DNA from: Rhodobacteraceae bacterium HLUCCA08
GTDB taxonomy: Bacteria; Pseudomonadota; Alphaproteobacteria; Rhodobacterales; Rhodobacteraceae
Reading direction: 5' to 3'
Length of the DNA: 40,141 bases
Assembly: GCA_001314655.1 (NCBI GenBank)
Contig: LJSF01000031.1
Span: 1 to 40,141, forward strand
Shown here piece after piece: positions 7,753-17,865 of the stretch; the stretch's first letter is position 1, and each line of letters begins with the position of its first letter. The notes under the pieces were generated by a model. It ran no database searches. It had not been told where the DNA came from and was given only the letters and a program-made list of their open reading frames with translations. Made by a program: the position numbers and the translations under genes.

Positions 7753-8814
7753 ATGACCACGACCACCACGATCGAGGCGATTTTCATCGGCACGGGCCCG
7801 GACCTGGACCCGTTCGAGGGCGATTTCGTCTCCGAAGATGCCGGCACGCTGATCGGCCAGACCTTCGGCAGCGCCGGCGCGCCGCTGTGGCAATCGATCG
7901 TCGCGCTGGATCTGAACGATACCGACAATTCGGGAAGCATCGACAGCAACGATTTCGGCGGTCCGGCGGAAACCATCGGCAGCGGCGGCACGGTCGCCCA
8001 GCTGGACAGCGTGATCGATGTCGATGTGACGCTGACCTATACCGATGGCACCACTGCCACGACGACGATGCTGCTCTTGCAGGACGCGATCGGGCGCATG
8101 TTCCTGGCGCCGATGTTGACCGGGAATGCCGCGAATGCGGTGCTGGACGACAAGCCGATCGAAAGCATCAGGATCGACGCGGTCCCGGTCGACGATTACA
8201 ATGGCGTCTGGACCGGGCTGGAGCCCGATGCCTTCATCGCCTGTTTCGCCGCCGGCACCCGGATCGAGACGCCGCATGGCCCGCGAGACGTCGACAGGCT
8301 GATGGCCGGCGACCTGTTGATGACGGTCGATCACGGGGCGCAGCCGATCCTGTGGATCGGCGCCACCCGCGCGGCGGCCCGGGGCTGTGGCGCGATCGTG
8401 CGCATCGCCCGCGGCGCGCTGGGCTGGGAGCAGCCGGCACGGGGGCTGAAAGTGTCCTTGCAGCATCGGGTGATGCTGCCGGCGGGCCGCGACGGGGACG
8501 AGGTTCTGCTGCGCGCGCTGGCGCTGACCACGCTGCCCGGGGTGAGCCGGATCGAGGATGGCCGCGACGTGACCTACGTGCATTTCCTGCTGCCGCGCCA
8601 TTCCCTGGTGCTGAGCGAAGGGCTGGCGACGGAAAGCCTGCTGCCCGGCCCCTGGACGATGGAGCGGTTCACCCCGGCCCAGCGGGCAGAAGTGGCGCAG
8701 CTGTGCGGCGATCCGGAGGCCTATGCCGCCGCCCCTGTCCGCCCGATCCTGACCGGCCGGGCCGAACGGGACGCGGTGCGGGCCTTGCGCGCGATGCTGA
8801 AACGGTCGGCCTGA
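7753..8814 (+). CDS. Hint-domain (Hedgehog/intein-like) protein
   Basis: The 353-residue protein has two parts. Residues 1-155 are Asp/Thr/Gly-rich and acidic, with DLNDTDNSGSIDSND resembling a calcium-binding loop. Residues 158-300 are a Hint_2 domain beginning ACFAAGTRIETPHGPRDVDRL, with the expected nucleophilic Cys and a later LKVSLQHRVM. Such proteins are numerous in Rhodobacteraceae and are often secreted through C-terminal type I signals or used for self-cleavage. There is no N-terminal signal peptide. The role is unknown. It stands alone, diverging from scoA and converging on topA. Confidence 0.82.
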   Translation: MTTTTTIEAIFIGTGPDLDPFEGDFVSEDAGTLIGQTFGSAGAPLWQSIVALDLNDTDNSGSIDSNDFGGPAETIGSGGTVAQLDSVIDVDVTLTYTDGTTATTTMLLLQDAIGRMFLAPMLTGNAANAVLDDKPIESIRIDAVPVDDYNGVWTGLEPDAFIACFAAGTRIETPHGPRDVDRLMAGDLLMTVDHGAQPILWIGATRAAARGCGAIVRIARGALGWEQPARGLKVSLQHRVMLPAGRDGDEVLLRALALTTLPGVSRIEDGRDVTYVHFLLPRHSLVLSEGLATESLLPGPWTMERFTPAQRAEVAQLCGDPEAYAAAPVRPILTGRAERDAVRALRAMLKRSA

Positions 8815-8867
8815 GCGCGGCGTGGCAGGGCGCGCTGCCGCTCTTGGCCTGGCGGCCGGTTCACCCC

Positions 8868-8888
8868 CGGCGTTTTCCGGCCAGGATG
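8868..8888 (+). repeat. Short intergenic motif, copy 1 of 2 (GGCG-TTTT-CGGCCAGGATG)
   Basis: The spacer between the convergent Hint and topA genes contains CGGCGTTTTC followed by CGGCCAGGATG. The same 11-base end and a near-identical start recur at 32073-32093, again in a convergent spacer. It may be part of a 3'-end or terminator motif; no function is demonstrated. Confidence 0.4.
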
Positions 8889-8892
8889 AAGA

Positions 8893-11418
8893 TCAGGAGG
8901 ATGTCTTCTTTGCGGCCTTCTTCTTGCCGCCCTTCTTCGCCGCCTTTTCCGCGACCAGCGCGACGGCCATGTCGAGTGTCACATCCTTGGGGTCGACATC
9001 CTTGGGCAGCGTCGCGTTGACCTTTTCCCATTTGACGTAGGGGCCATAGCGCCCTTCCATCACCGCGATCGGACCGCCATCGGGATGCTCGCCAAGCGCG
9101 TTGAGCGGCTTGGCCGCGGCGCGCCGGCCGCGGCCCGGATTGGCGCGTTTGTCGGCCAGCAGTTCGACCGCGCGGTTCATGCCGATCTCGAACACCTCGC
9201 CCGGATCCTTGAGGTTGACATAGACCGGCTTGGCCTCGTCGGGGGCCTGGTGCATGATGTAGGGACCGAACCGGCCGAAATTGGCCTTGACCGCGCCGCC
9301 GTCGGGATGGTCGCCCACGAACCGGGGCAGCGACAGCAGGGTCAGGGCCTTTTCCAGCGTCATCTCGTCCGCCTGCCAGCCCTTGGGCAGCGACGCGCGG
9401 TCGGGTTTCTTGTTGTCCTCGCTCACCTCGCCGCGCTGGACATAGGGCCCGAACCGGCCCGACCGCAGGGAGATATCGTTGCCATCCGCGTCCTGCCCGA
9501 GGATGCGGTCCTCGGCCTGGTCCTCGCCTCCGCCGATCGGGCGGGTGTAGCGGCATTCGGGATAGCGCGAACAGCCGACGAAACCGCCGGTCCGCGAGGT
9601 CTTGAGGTGCAGCGAGCCTTCGCCGCACAGCGGGCATTGCCGCGGATCGGTGCCATCCTCGCGCGGCGGATACAGCTGCGGGGCCAGCGCGGCGTCGAGC
9701 ACGTCGAGCACCTCGGTGATGCGCAGTTCCGAGGTTTCCGCGATCGCCTTGTGGAAATCGCGCCAGAAGCTCGACATCACGTCCTTCCAGTCACGGTCGC
9801 CGGCCGAGACATCGTCCAGTTCCTCCTCCAGCTGGGCGGTGAATTCGTAGCCCACGTATTTGCGGAAGAAGTTCAGCAGGAAGATGGTGACGATCCGCCC
9901 CTTGTCCTGCGGGATCAGACGGCCCTTGTCCTTGGTGACGTAGTCGCGGTCCTGGATCGTGGTGACGATGCTGGCATAGGTCGAGGGGCGGCCGATGCCG
10001 AGCTCTTCCATCCGCTTGACCAGGGTCGCTTCGGTATAGCGCGGCGGCGGCTGGGTGAAATGCTGCTCGGGGGTGACGCCGTCCTTTTTCAGCGCCTCGC
10101 CGTCCGACATCTGCGGCAGGCGCCGGTCATCGTCGTCGACCACGTCATCGTCGCGGCCTTCCTCGTAGACCTTGAGGAAACCGTCGAACAGAACCACCTG
10201 GCCGGTGGCGCGCAGGCCGACCTGGCCGTCGGCGCTGCCGATCTCGACGATGGTGCGTTCCAGCCGCGCGCCTTCCATCTGGCAGGCGAGGGTGCGTTTC
10301 CAGATCAGGTCATAGAGCTTGCGCTGATCGGCTTCGGAGATTTTCGCATCCTCGGGCTTGAGGAACATGTCCGTGGGCCGGATGCATTCATGGGCCTCCT
10401 GCGCGTTCTTGGCCTTGTTCTTGTAGGTCCGCGCCGTGCCGGGCAGGTAGTCGGCGCCGTAGAAATCGCGGATCGCGTCACGGGCCTGGGTCACGGCCTC
10501 GGGCGCCATGTCGATGCCGTCGGTCCGCATGTAGGTGATCAGCCCGGCCTCGTAGAGGCGCTGGGCGGCGCTCATCGTGGCGCGGGCGCCCATGCCGAAC
10601 TTGCGGCTGGCCTCCTGCTGCAGGGTCGAGGTCATGAAGGGCGGGGCGGGGTTGCGGCTGGCGGGCCTGGCCTCGACGCTGGTGACGCTCAGGTCGCGGC
10701 TGGTGACCGCCTGGACGGCCAATTCGGCCTGGGTTTCGTTCTCCAGGTCGAACTTGTCGAGCTTCTTGTCGGCAAGCGTCACCAGCCGGGCGGTGACGGC
10801 CTGGCCGCGCGGCGTGACCAGCTGGGCCGAGACCGACCAGTATTCGCGCGCGGTGAAGGCCTCGATCTCCATCTCGCGTTCGACGATCAGGCGCAGGCAG
10901 ACGGACTGGACCCGGCCGGCGCTGCGCGCCCCGGGCAGCTTGCGCCACAGGACCGGCGACAGGTTGAAACCGACCAGGTAATCCAGCGCCCGGCGGGCCA
11001 GATAGGCCTCGACCAGGGGCGCGTCGATCTCGCGCGGGTTCTTCATCGCCTCGGTCACCGCGGATTTGGTGATGGCGTTGAACACGACGCGGCTGACCGG
11101 GGTGTCCTTTTTCAGGGCGCGACGCTTGCGCAGCGCTTCCTCCAGGTGCCAGGAAATCGCCTCGCCCTCGCGGTCGGGGTCGGTGGCGAGGATCAGGTTC
11201 GGGTCGGATTTCAGCGCCTCGGCGATCGCCGCGACATGTTTGCGCGAGTCCGCCGCCACCTCCCATGTCATGTCGAAATCGTTGTCCGGATCGACCGATC
11301 CGTCCTTGGGCGGCAGGTCGCGGACATGCCCGTAAGAGGCCAGAACCGTGTAGTCGGAGCCCAGATACTTGTTGATTGTCTTGGCCTTGGCCGGGGACTC
11401 GACGACGACGACGGGCAT
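8893..11418 (-). CDS. topA: DNA topoisomerase I (type IA)
   Basis: The 841-residue enzyme begins with the Toprim segment VVVESPAKAKTINKYLG and has the metal-binding ATDPDREGEAISWH. The active-site tyrosine is Tyr296 in GLITYMRTD. One C4 zinc-binding repeat (CPLCG...CSRYPEC) lies near residue 600, followed by Toprim C-terminal repeats (RFGPY motif several times) and a Lys/Ala-rich tail. It relaxes negative supercoils by single-strand passage. The ATG at 11418 has AGGAG eight bases upstream. An in-frame extension to 11478 lacks homology-like sequence. In many alphaproteobacteria topA follows dprA directly; here a secreted-protein gene on the other strand separates them. Confidence 0.97.
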   Translation of the reverse strand: MPVVVVESPAKAKTINKYLGSDYTVLASYGHVRDLPPKDGSVDPDNDFDMTWEVAADSRKHVAAIAEALKSDPNLILATDPDREGEAISWHLEEALRKRRALKKDTPVSRVVFNAITKSAVTEAMKNPREIDAPLVEAYLARRALDYLVGFNLSPVLWRKLPGARSAGRVQSVCLRLIVEREMEIEAFTAREYWSVSAQLVTPRGQAVTARLVTLADKKLDKFDLENETQAELAVQAVTSRDLSVTSVEARPASRNPAPPFMTSTLQQEASRKFGMGARATMSAAQRLYEAGLITYMRTDGIDMAPEAVTQARDAIRDFYGADYLPGTARTYKNKAKNAQEAHECIRPTDMFLKPEDAKISEADQRKLYDLIWKRTLACQMEGARLERTIVEIGSADGQVGLRATGQVVLFDGFLKVYEEGRDDDVVDDDDRRLPQMSDGEALKKDGVTPEQHFTQPPPRYTEATLVKRMEELGIGRPSTYASIVTTIQDRDYVTKDKGRLIPQDKGRIVTIFLLNFFRKYVGYEFTAQLEEELDDVSAGDRDWKDVMSSFWRDFHKAIAETSELRITEVLDVLDAALAPQLYPPREDGTDPRQCPLCGEGSLHLKTSRTGGFVGCSRYPECRYTRPIGGGEDQAEDRILGQDADGNDISLRSGRFGPYVQRGEVSEDNKKPDRASLPKGWQADEMTLEKALTLLSLPRFVGDHPDGGAVKANFGRFGPYIMHQAPDEAKPVYVNLKDPGEVFEIGMNRAVELLADKRANPGRGRRAAAKPLNALGEHPDGGPIAVMEGRYGPYVKWEKVNATLPKDVDPKDVTLDMAVALVAEKAAKKGGKKKAAKKTSS

Positions 11419-11529
11419 GGATACTCCTGATACAACGGACGGGCGGTTCTGGCGGCGGACCATGTGGGCGCGCGGCACCGATTGTCAATGCGAGGACGGC
11501 GCGGGCCGGGTCAAGGACGGGATGAGCCG

Positions 11530-12036
11530 ATGGCACGAACGGGCGGGATGATCGCGGCGCTGGTGCTGGGGGCAGGCGTGGCGGCGGCGCAGGGCTGGGA
11601 CGCGCCGACCGATCCGCCGACCGGTGCGGCCGCGGAACCGGCCCGGGGCACGCCGGCGCGGTCGGACCTGTTGGATCACTTGCGGCCGGTCATCGCCTAT
11701 CACCTTGGTGCACCGTTGGAATTCCGGGTCGTCCATCTGCGAAGCGATGGCGCGCGGGCCTTTGCCATGCTGGTCGCGCAACGGCCCGGCGGGCAGCGGA
11801 TCGCGATCGAGGCCACACCGATGGTGCAGCGCGACGGGGAGCCGCCGTCGCTGATCGACGGCAGCCTGGGCGCGGGGCCTGCGGTTCAGGCTTTTCTGGT
11901 GCGGCGCGGCGGACAATGGCAGGTCCTGTCCTATGCGGTCGGCGCCACCGATGCCTGGTGGGTGGGCGAACCCTGGTGCAAGACCTACGGATTCGCGCCG
12001 GTGATGCCGGACGATGCCTGCCGGGAAAACCCCTGA
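11530..12036 (+). CDS. Small secreted protein of unknown function
   Basis: The product is 168 residues with a clear signal peptide (MARTGGMIAALVLGAGVAAA, cut near AAAQG). The mature part has a Pro/Ala-rich stretch, then a compact region with LRPVIAYHLGAPLEFRVVHLR, a repeated VxxFLVRRGGQWQVLSYAVG-like strand pattern and a C-terminus with two cysteines (EPWCKTYGF and DACREN). The two cysteines could form a disulfide in the periplasm. No family name is recognised. It lies on the plus strand between topA and dprA and ends two bases before the dprA stop. Codon use looks like that of its neighbours. Confidence 0.78.
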   Translation: MARTGGMIAALVLGAGVAAAQGWDAPTDPPTGAAAEPARGTPARSDLLDHLRPVIAYHLGAPLEFRVVHLRSDGARAFAMLVAQRPGGQRIAIEATPMVQRDGEPPSLIDGSLGAGPAVQAFLVRRGGQWQVLSYAVGATDAWWVGEPWCKTYGFAPVMPDDACRENP

Positions 12037-12038
12037 GG

Positions 12039-13187
12039 TCAGACGACGCGCGACAGCAGGCCGCCGGGCTGGCGCTGGATCGCGCCTTCCAGTTCCAGGT
12101 CGACGAGGGCCGGGCCGACCTCGGTCGCCCGCACCTTGAGGTCGCGGATCAGCTGGTCTTCGGCGACCGGGGCCGGGCCGAGGCGCGACAGGATCTGCGC
12201 ATGCAGGGCGGCGGTGTCGCGCAGGCTGCGCGGCGCCGGTTCGGGCGGCGATGCTGCGGCCGTTTCCAACGGCAGCGCCGGCGCGGTTTCGGCAATAGGC
12301 CCAAGGGCTTCGACCACGTCGGCGGCGCTGCGGGCCAGGATCGCGCCATCGCGGATCAGCATGTTGCAACCGGCGGCGCGGGCATCGAAGGGGTGGCCGG
12401 GCACCGCCATCACCTCGCGCCCCTGGTCGAGCGCGTTGCGCGCGGTGATCAGGCTGCCGGACCGCGCGGCGGCCTCCACCACCACCACGGCGCGGGCCAG
12501 GCCCGAGATGATGCGGTTGCGGGCCGGGAAATGCCGGGCCTGGGGCTGCAGGCCGGGGGGCTGTTCCGAGACGATCAGCCCGGTCTGGGCGATCTGTCGA
12601 CCAAGGTCGGCGTTTTCGGTCGGGTAATGCACATCGACCCCGCCGGCCAGCACCGCGACGGTGCCCGTGTCCAGCGTGGCGCGGTGGGCGGCGGCATCGA
12701 TGCCGCGGGCCAGGCCCGAGACCACGGCATAGCCGGCCGCGCCCAGGTCGCGCCCCAACTTGGCGGCCATGCGGGTGCCCAGGGACGAGGCGTTGCGAGC
12801 CCCCACAAGGGCCACGAGGGGCCGGGACAACAGCGACAGATCGCCCAGTGCCCACAGCAGAGGGGGGGCGTCAGGCAGATCGTCCAGCGCGTCGGGCCAG
12901 GCGGGATCGCCCTGCACGATCAGGCGGGCGCCGATCCGGCGGCCGGCCTCGAGTTCGGCCCGGGCGACCTGTTCGGGACAGGGGCGGTAGCTGGACACCC
13001 CCGCCGCTTCGGCCACCCGGGGAAGCGCCGCGAGGGCCGCGGCGGCAGAGCCGTGTTCGGCCAGCATCCGACGATAGGTGGACACCCCGACACGGCGCGA
13101 GCGCAGCAGGCGGAGCCGGTTCAACCGGTCATCTTCCGCGGTGGGTGGGAGTGGGGGGTGAGTGGAAGAACTGTAATCCCCGGTCAT
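12039..13187 (-). CDS. dprA: DNA-processing protein DprA
   Basis: The 382-residue protein has the DprA Rossmann-like core: VALVGARNASSLG near residue 125, SGLARGIDAAAH, LAGGVDVHYPTEN, FPARNRIISGLA and RSGSLITARNALDQGREVMAVPG. A C-terminal winged-helix-like region follows from about 320 (LHAQILSRLG to LELEGAIQR). DprA loads RecA on incoming single-stranded DNA during natural transformation. GGAG precedes the ATG by about seven bases. No other competence gene is in the window, so competence of this organism cannot be inferred from this gene alone. Confidence 0.95.
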   Translation of the reverse strand: MTGDYSSSTHPPLPPTAEDDRLNRLRLLRSRRVGVSTYRRMLAEHGSAAAALAALPRVAEAAGVSSYRPCPEQVARAELEAGRRIGARLIVQGDPAWPDALDDLPDAPPLLWALGDLSLLSRPLVALVGARNASSLGTRMAAKLGRDLGAAGYAVVSGLARGIDAAAHRATLDTGTVAVLAGGVDVHYPTENADLGRQIAQTGLIVSEQPPGLQPQARHFPARNRIISGLARAVVVVEAAARSGSLITARNALDQGREVMAVPGHPFDARAAGCNMLIRDGAILARSAADVVEALGPIAETAPALPLETAAASPPEPAPRSLRDTAALHAQILSRLGPAPVAEDQLIRDLKVRATEVGPALVDLELEGAIQRQPGGLLSRVV

Positions 13188-13414
13188 CCGTCGCTCCGCC
13201 TGTTGCAGGAACAGGTTTAGCGCCGGAATAGTTAATCAGGGGTAAATCACCGCTAGAATTCCCGAAAAAATTGCACCGCACCGACGTGAATTGGTTGATC
13301 ACCTTGTTTTGCTGGGGCGCGGGCATCGGTTTCACGTCGGTATCGTGTCGGCGCGGGCAGGGAATCGGGGCAGGTGTCAGAGGCGCGGGCGTTGCGCGGG
13401 GCGGCCCGGTGGAG

Positions 13415-13435
13415 GCCCCGGGTCAGGCCCGGGGC
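13415..13435. repeat. CCCGGGTCAGGCCCGGG palindromic repeat, copy 1
   Basis: GCCCCGGG (13415-13422) pairs perfectly with CCCGGGGC (13428-13435) around the loop TCAGG. It lies in the 275-base spacer between dprA and tldD, which otherwise shows only an AT-rich patch near 13220-13310 suited to the dprA promoter. A second copy is at 32881-32901 in the opposite orientation. It has REP-like character. Confidence 0.55.
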
Positions 13436-13462
13436 GGGGGGCGCTGATCCGGGCGGGCGTGC

Positions 13463-14884
<1,422 letters not shown>

Positions 14885-14894
14885 CATGCTGTCC

Positions 14895-14908
14895 TTGATC
14901 TGGATCAA
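14895..14908. promoter_or_regulatory. FNR/FnrL-type binding box
   Basis: TTGATCTGGATCAA matches the FNR consensus TTGAT-N4-ATCAA at every specified base. It starts 11 bases upstream of the chosen tldD start, partly over the Shine-Dalgarno region, and about 210 bases upstream of ctaC. Oxygen control of the aa3 oxidase operon or of tldD is possible. The site match is seen; which gene it controls, and in which direction, is inference. Confidence 0.65.
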
Positions 14909-15117
14909 AAAAGCGGCCCCATGTCGCAACCGCTCGTCTTGTTTTGCCCATCTGAATATGGGAATACGTCGTCCGGATACAACGGGATTCCGTCCCGGCC
15001 GGAGGAGCCGGGCCAAGCCCGCAAGGGAATTCGCCGGCAAGCCGGGGGATCGGACGGGGTCCGGGGGATGTGACATCGCAACGCAGGCACGTTGCCGACG
15101 CAAGGATGAAGACGCGC

Positions 15118-16014
15118 ATGACAGCCAAGTTCAGAACATTCGCCGCCGCCGCCGGGTTCGGCCTGACCGCGGGGCTCGCCTCGGCCCAGACCGCGCTGGA
15201 GGATCTGCCGATCGTCGGCGCCCCGGTCGATGGCGCGACCGGGTTCCAGCCGGCGGCCTCCAAGCTGGCGCGCGACCTGCAATGGCTGGACGGGCTGATC
15301 CTGGTGATCATCACCGCGATCACGCTGTTCGTTCTGGCGCTGCTGGCCTGGGTGATCCTGCGCTACAACCAGAAGGCCAACAAGGAGCCGGCGCGGTTCA
15401 CCCACAATTCGCCGCTCGAGATCGCCTGGACCGTGGTGCCGATCGTGGTCCTGGTCTTCATCGGTGCCTTTTCCCTGCCCGTGCTGTTCGACCAGCAGGA
15501 AATCCCCGAGGGCGAGGTCTATGTGAACGTGACCGGGAACCAGTGGTTCTGGACCTATGAATATCCCGAAGAGGACGTGACCTTCGAAAGCCGGATGATC
15601 GGCGGGCCGTCCTATTTCGCCGATGGCGACTGGCAGTCGGGAACCAACCGCCCGATGCCCGACACCATCTCCCATCTGGAACTCGCCGGCTACGGCGCCG
15701 ACGAATTCGGCCTGGCGACCGACACCGCCGTGGTCGTGCCCGTGGGTCGCGTCGTGGTGATGTCGGTCACCGGCGCCGACGTGATCCATTCCTGGACCAT
15801 TCCGTCCTTCGGCGTGAAACAGGACGCCGTGCCCGGGCGCCATGCCCAGCTGTGGTTCGAGGCCGAGCAGGAGGGCATCTATTTCGGCCAGTGTTCGGAA
15901 CTCTGCGGCAAGGACCACGCCTTCATGCCGATCACCGTCAAGGCAGTCAGCGAAGAGGTCTATGCCCAGTGGCTGGACCGGGTCCGCACCGACGACGCCT
16001 ATCAGGCCTGGTAG
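15118..16014 (+). CDS. ctaC: Cytochrome c oxidase (aa3) subunit II
   Basis: The precursor has a signal peptide cut near ASAQ, two transmembrane helices (WLDGLILVIITAITLFVLAL and LEIAWTVVPIVVLVFIGAF) and a periplasmic cupredoxin domain. The CuA ligands are visible in VIHSWTIPSFGVKQDAVPGR and CSELCGKDHAFM, and the aromatic electron-entry segment is NQWFWTYEYP. It accepts electrons from cytochrome c and passes them to subunit I, whose gene is not in the window. The ATG at 15118 follows AAGGA at 11 bases; ATG 15106 is an alternative start with four extra residues. First gene of the cta operon. Confidence 0.96.
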   Translation: MTAKFRTFAAAAGFGLTAGLASAQTALEDLPIVGAPVDGATGFQPAASKLARDLQWLDGLILVIITAITLFVLALLAWVILRYNQKANKEPARFTHNSPLEIAWTVVPIVVLVFIGAFSLPVLFDQQEIPEGEVYVNVTGNQWFWTYEYPEEDVTFESRMIGGPSYFADGDWQSGTNRPMPDTISHLELAGYGADEFGLATDTAVVVPVGRVVVMSVTGADVIHSWTIPSFGVKQDAVPGRHAQLWFEAEQEGIYFGQCSELCGKDHAFMPITVKAVSEEVYAQWLDRVRTDDAYQAW

Positions 16015-16023
16015 ACCCGACCG

Positions 16024-16959
16024 ATGACCGACCTGACCCAGCAACCGGCCCTGCAGCGCGAGGCGCAGTTCGGAGATTACTTCGAACTGCTCAAGCCGCG
16101 CGTGATGTCTCTGGTCGTGTTCACCGCTCTGGTGGGCCTGCTGGTGGCACCAGGCCCGGTGCATCCCTTCATCGGCTTCGTGGCGATCCTGTGCATCGCC
16201 GTGGGCGGCGGCGCCTCGGGGGCGCTGAACATGTGGTGGGACGCGGATATCGACTCGGTGATGAAGCGCACGCGGAACCGACCGATTCCGTCGGGCCGCG
16301 TGTCGGGGGACGAGGCGCTGGCCCTTGGCCTGGCGCTGTCGGGTTTTTCGGTGATCCTGCTGGGCCTGGCGGCGAATTGGATCGCGGCCGGCCTGCTGGC
16401 CTTCACCATCTTCTTCTATGTCGTCGTCTATTCGATGTGGCTGAAGCGCTCGACTCCGCAGAACATCGTCATCGGCGGGGCCGCCGGGGCGTTTCCGCCG
16501 ATGATCGGCTGGGCCGTGGCGACCGGCGGGGTGAGCCTTGAATCGGTGCTGATGTTCGCGCTGATCTTCATGTGGACGCCGCCGCATTTCTGGGCGCTGG
16601 CGCTGTTCGTGAAGTCCGATTACGGCGATGCCCGGGTGCCGATGCTGACCGAAACCCATGGCCGCACGACGACGCGGGCGCATATCCTGGGCTACACGGC
16701 GTGCCTGGTGCCGGTGGCGGTCGGCCTGGCGTTCACGCCGATCGGCGGGCCGGTCTACCTGGCCGTGTCGGTGGTGCTGAACGGCTGGTTCCTCAAGGCC
16801 GCCTGGGAGGTGTTCCGCCGCAGCGACGCCGACAGCGACGCCGACAACCACGCGGCCGAAAAGCGCGCCTTCAAGGTCTCGTTGTCCTATCTGTTCCTGC
16901 ATTTCGGCGCCCTGCTGGTCGAGGCCGTGCTGCGCGCCGCCGGGCTGGGGGGCTGGTGA
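16024..16959 (+). CDS. ctaB: Protohaem IX farnesyltransferase
   Basis: The 311-residue polytopic protein is a UbiA-family haem O synthase. It has NMWWDADIDSVMKRTRNRPIPSG as the first prenyl-diphosphate site, WLKRSTPQNIVIGGAAGAFPPMIGWA, and MWTPPHFWALAL. It adds a farnesyl group to haem B for haem a production needed by the oxidase encoded around it. It starts nine bases after ctaC with no obvious Shine-Dalgarno sequence and its stop overlaps the next start by one base (TGATG). Confidence 0.96.
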   Translation: MTDLTQQPALQREAQFGDYFELLKPRVMSLVVFTALVGLLVAPGPVHPFIGFVAILCIAVGGGASGALNMWWDADIDSVMKRTRNRPIPSGRVSGDEALALGLALSGFSVILLGLAANWIAAGLLAFTIFFYVVVYSMWLKRSTPQNIVIGGAAGAFPPMIGWAVATGGVSLESVLMFALIFMWTPPHFWALALFVKSDYGDARVPMLTETHGRTTTRAHILGYTACLVPVAVGLAFTPIGGPVYLAVSVVLNGWFLKAAWEVFRRSDADSDADNHAAEKRAFKVSLSYLFLHFGALLVEAVLRAAGLGGW

Positions 16960-17213
16960 TGGCGCTGCGCGTCGAACATGAATTGCACGAACGCCGCCGC
17001 GGCAAGAACCTGGGCATGCTGGGGCTGCTTGTGGGCTTCATCGCGCTGGTTTTCGGCCTGACCGTGGTCAAGGTGCTGAACCTGCCCGATATCCGCCAGA
17101 TGGAGCGGTTCGACCATGTCGCCCGCCCGGCCCTGGAACCCGGCGCCATCGACGCCGCGCGGGAGCGCGCCGCCGAGGCCGATGCCGCCGCGACCGCGGA
17201 GCAAGGTCAATGA
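16959..17213 (+). CDS. CoxF-like small oxidase-associated membrane protein
   Basis: This 84-residue protein has a charged N-terminus (HELHERRRGKN), one transmembrane helix (LGMLGLLVGFIALVFGLTVVKVL) and an Ala/Glu-rich tail. Small proteins of this size and shape lie between ctaB and ctaG in alphaproteobacterial oxidase operons and are called CoxF. The start overlaps ctaB by one base and the stop overlaps ctaG by three bases beyond a shared ATGA, so it is fully embedded in the operon. It is probably an assembly or accessory factor; no catalytic motif is visible. Confidence 0.75.
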   Translation: MALRVEHELHERRRGKNLGMLGLLVGFIALVFGLTVVKVLNLPDIRQMERFDHVARPALEPGAIDAARERAAEADAAATAEQGQ

Positions 17214-17830
17214 GCGACGATCGCTACCGGGCCCTGCGCGCCGCCGCGTCCCGCTCGACCGCCCTGCAGGCCGTGTTCGTGGTGGTGTTCATGGGCGCCA
17301 TGGCCTGGGCCGCGGTGCCGTTCTACGACTGGTTCTGTCGGGTCACCGGCTTTGGCGGCACCACCGGGACCGCCGATGCCTCGGGCGAGGTCGAGGTGCT
17401 GGACCAGACCATCAAGGTGCGTTTCAACGCCTCGCTGGCCCGCGACATGCCGTGGGAGTTCCGCCCGGTCGAAACCCAGATGGAACTCAGGATCGGTCAG
17501 CAGGGGCTGGCCTGGTACGAGGCCCACAACCCGACCGACCGCCCGATCACCGGCACCGCCAGCTACAATGTCGCCCCCTACGAGGCCGGGCCGTTCTTCA
17601 TCAAGGTGGATTGCTTCTGCTTCGAGGAACAGGTGCTGCAACCGGGCGAGACCATGCTGATGCCGGTGCAGTTCTTCGTCGATCCCGAGATCGTCGACGA
17701 CCGCGAAGGCCAGTATATCCACACCATCACCCTGGGCTATACCTTCTACGAATCCGCGCAGTCCGCGGCGGACCAGCAGGCCGCCCTGACCCCTGATCTG
17801 GCCGCGCCCGGCGCGCCGGCCGCGAACTGA
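17210..17830 (+). CDS. ctaG: Cytochrome c oxidase assembly protein CtaG/Cox11
   Basis: The 206-residue protein has one N-terminal transmembrane anchor ([22 protein letters not shown]) and a periplasmic immunoglobulin-like domain. The copper motif CFCFEEQ is in [14 protein letters not shown], and the end of the domain reads [14 protein letters not shown]. Cox11 delivers copper to the CuB centre of subunit I. The start overlaps the preceding stop (ATGA). The Ala/Pro-rich C-terminal tail of about 25 residues is not needed for the family fold. Confidence 0.95.
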   Translation: MSDDRYRALRAAASRSTALQAVFVVVFMGAMAWAAVPFYDWFCRVTGFGGTTGTADASGEVEVLDQTIKVRFNASLARDMPWEFRPVETQMELRIGQQGLAWYEAHNPTDRPITGTASYNVAPYEAGPFFIKVDCFCFEEQVLQPGETMLMPVQFFVDPEIVDDREGQYIHTITLGYTFYESAQSAADQQAALTPDLAAPGAPAAN

Positions 17831-17865
17831 ACCCCGCCGCAAGGACCGACCAACAGGAAACGAAC

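Noticed and set aside
9085-11430. Very long plus-strand open frame (about 780 codons) opposite topA
   Set aside because: It is the antisense of topA; its composition (His/Gly/Asp/Arg-rich, no motifs) is that of a high-GC shadow frame.
13188-13462. Possible small genes in the dprA-tldD spacer
   Set aside because: The frames there lack start signals and motifs; only a palindromic repeat and an AT-rich patch are supported.
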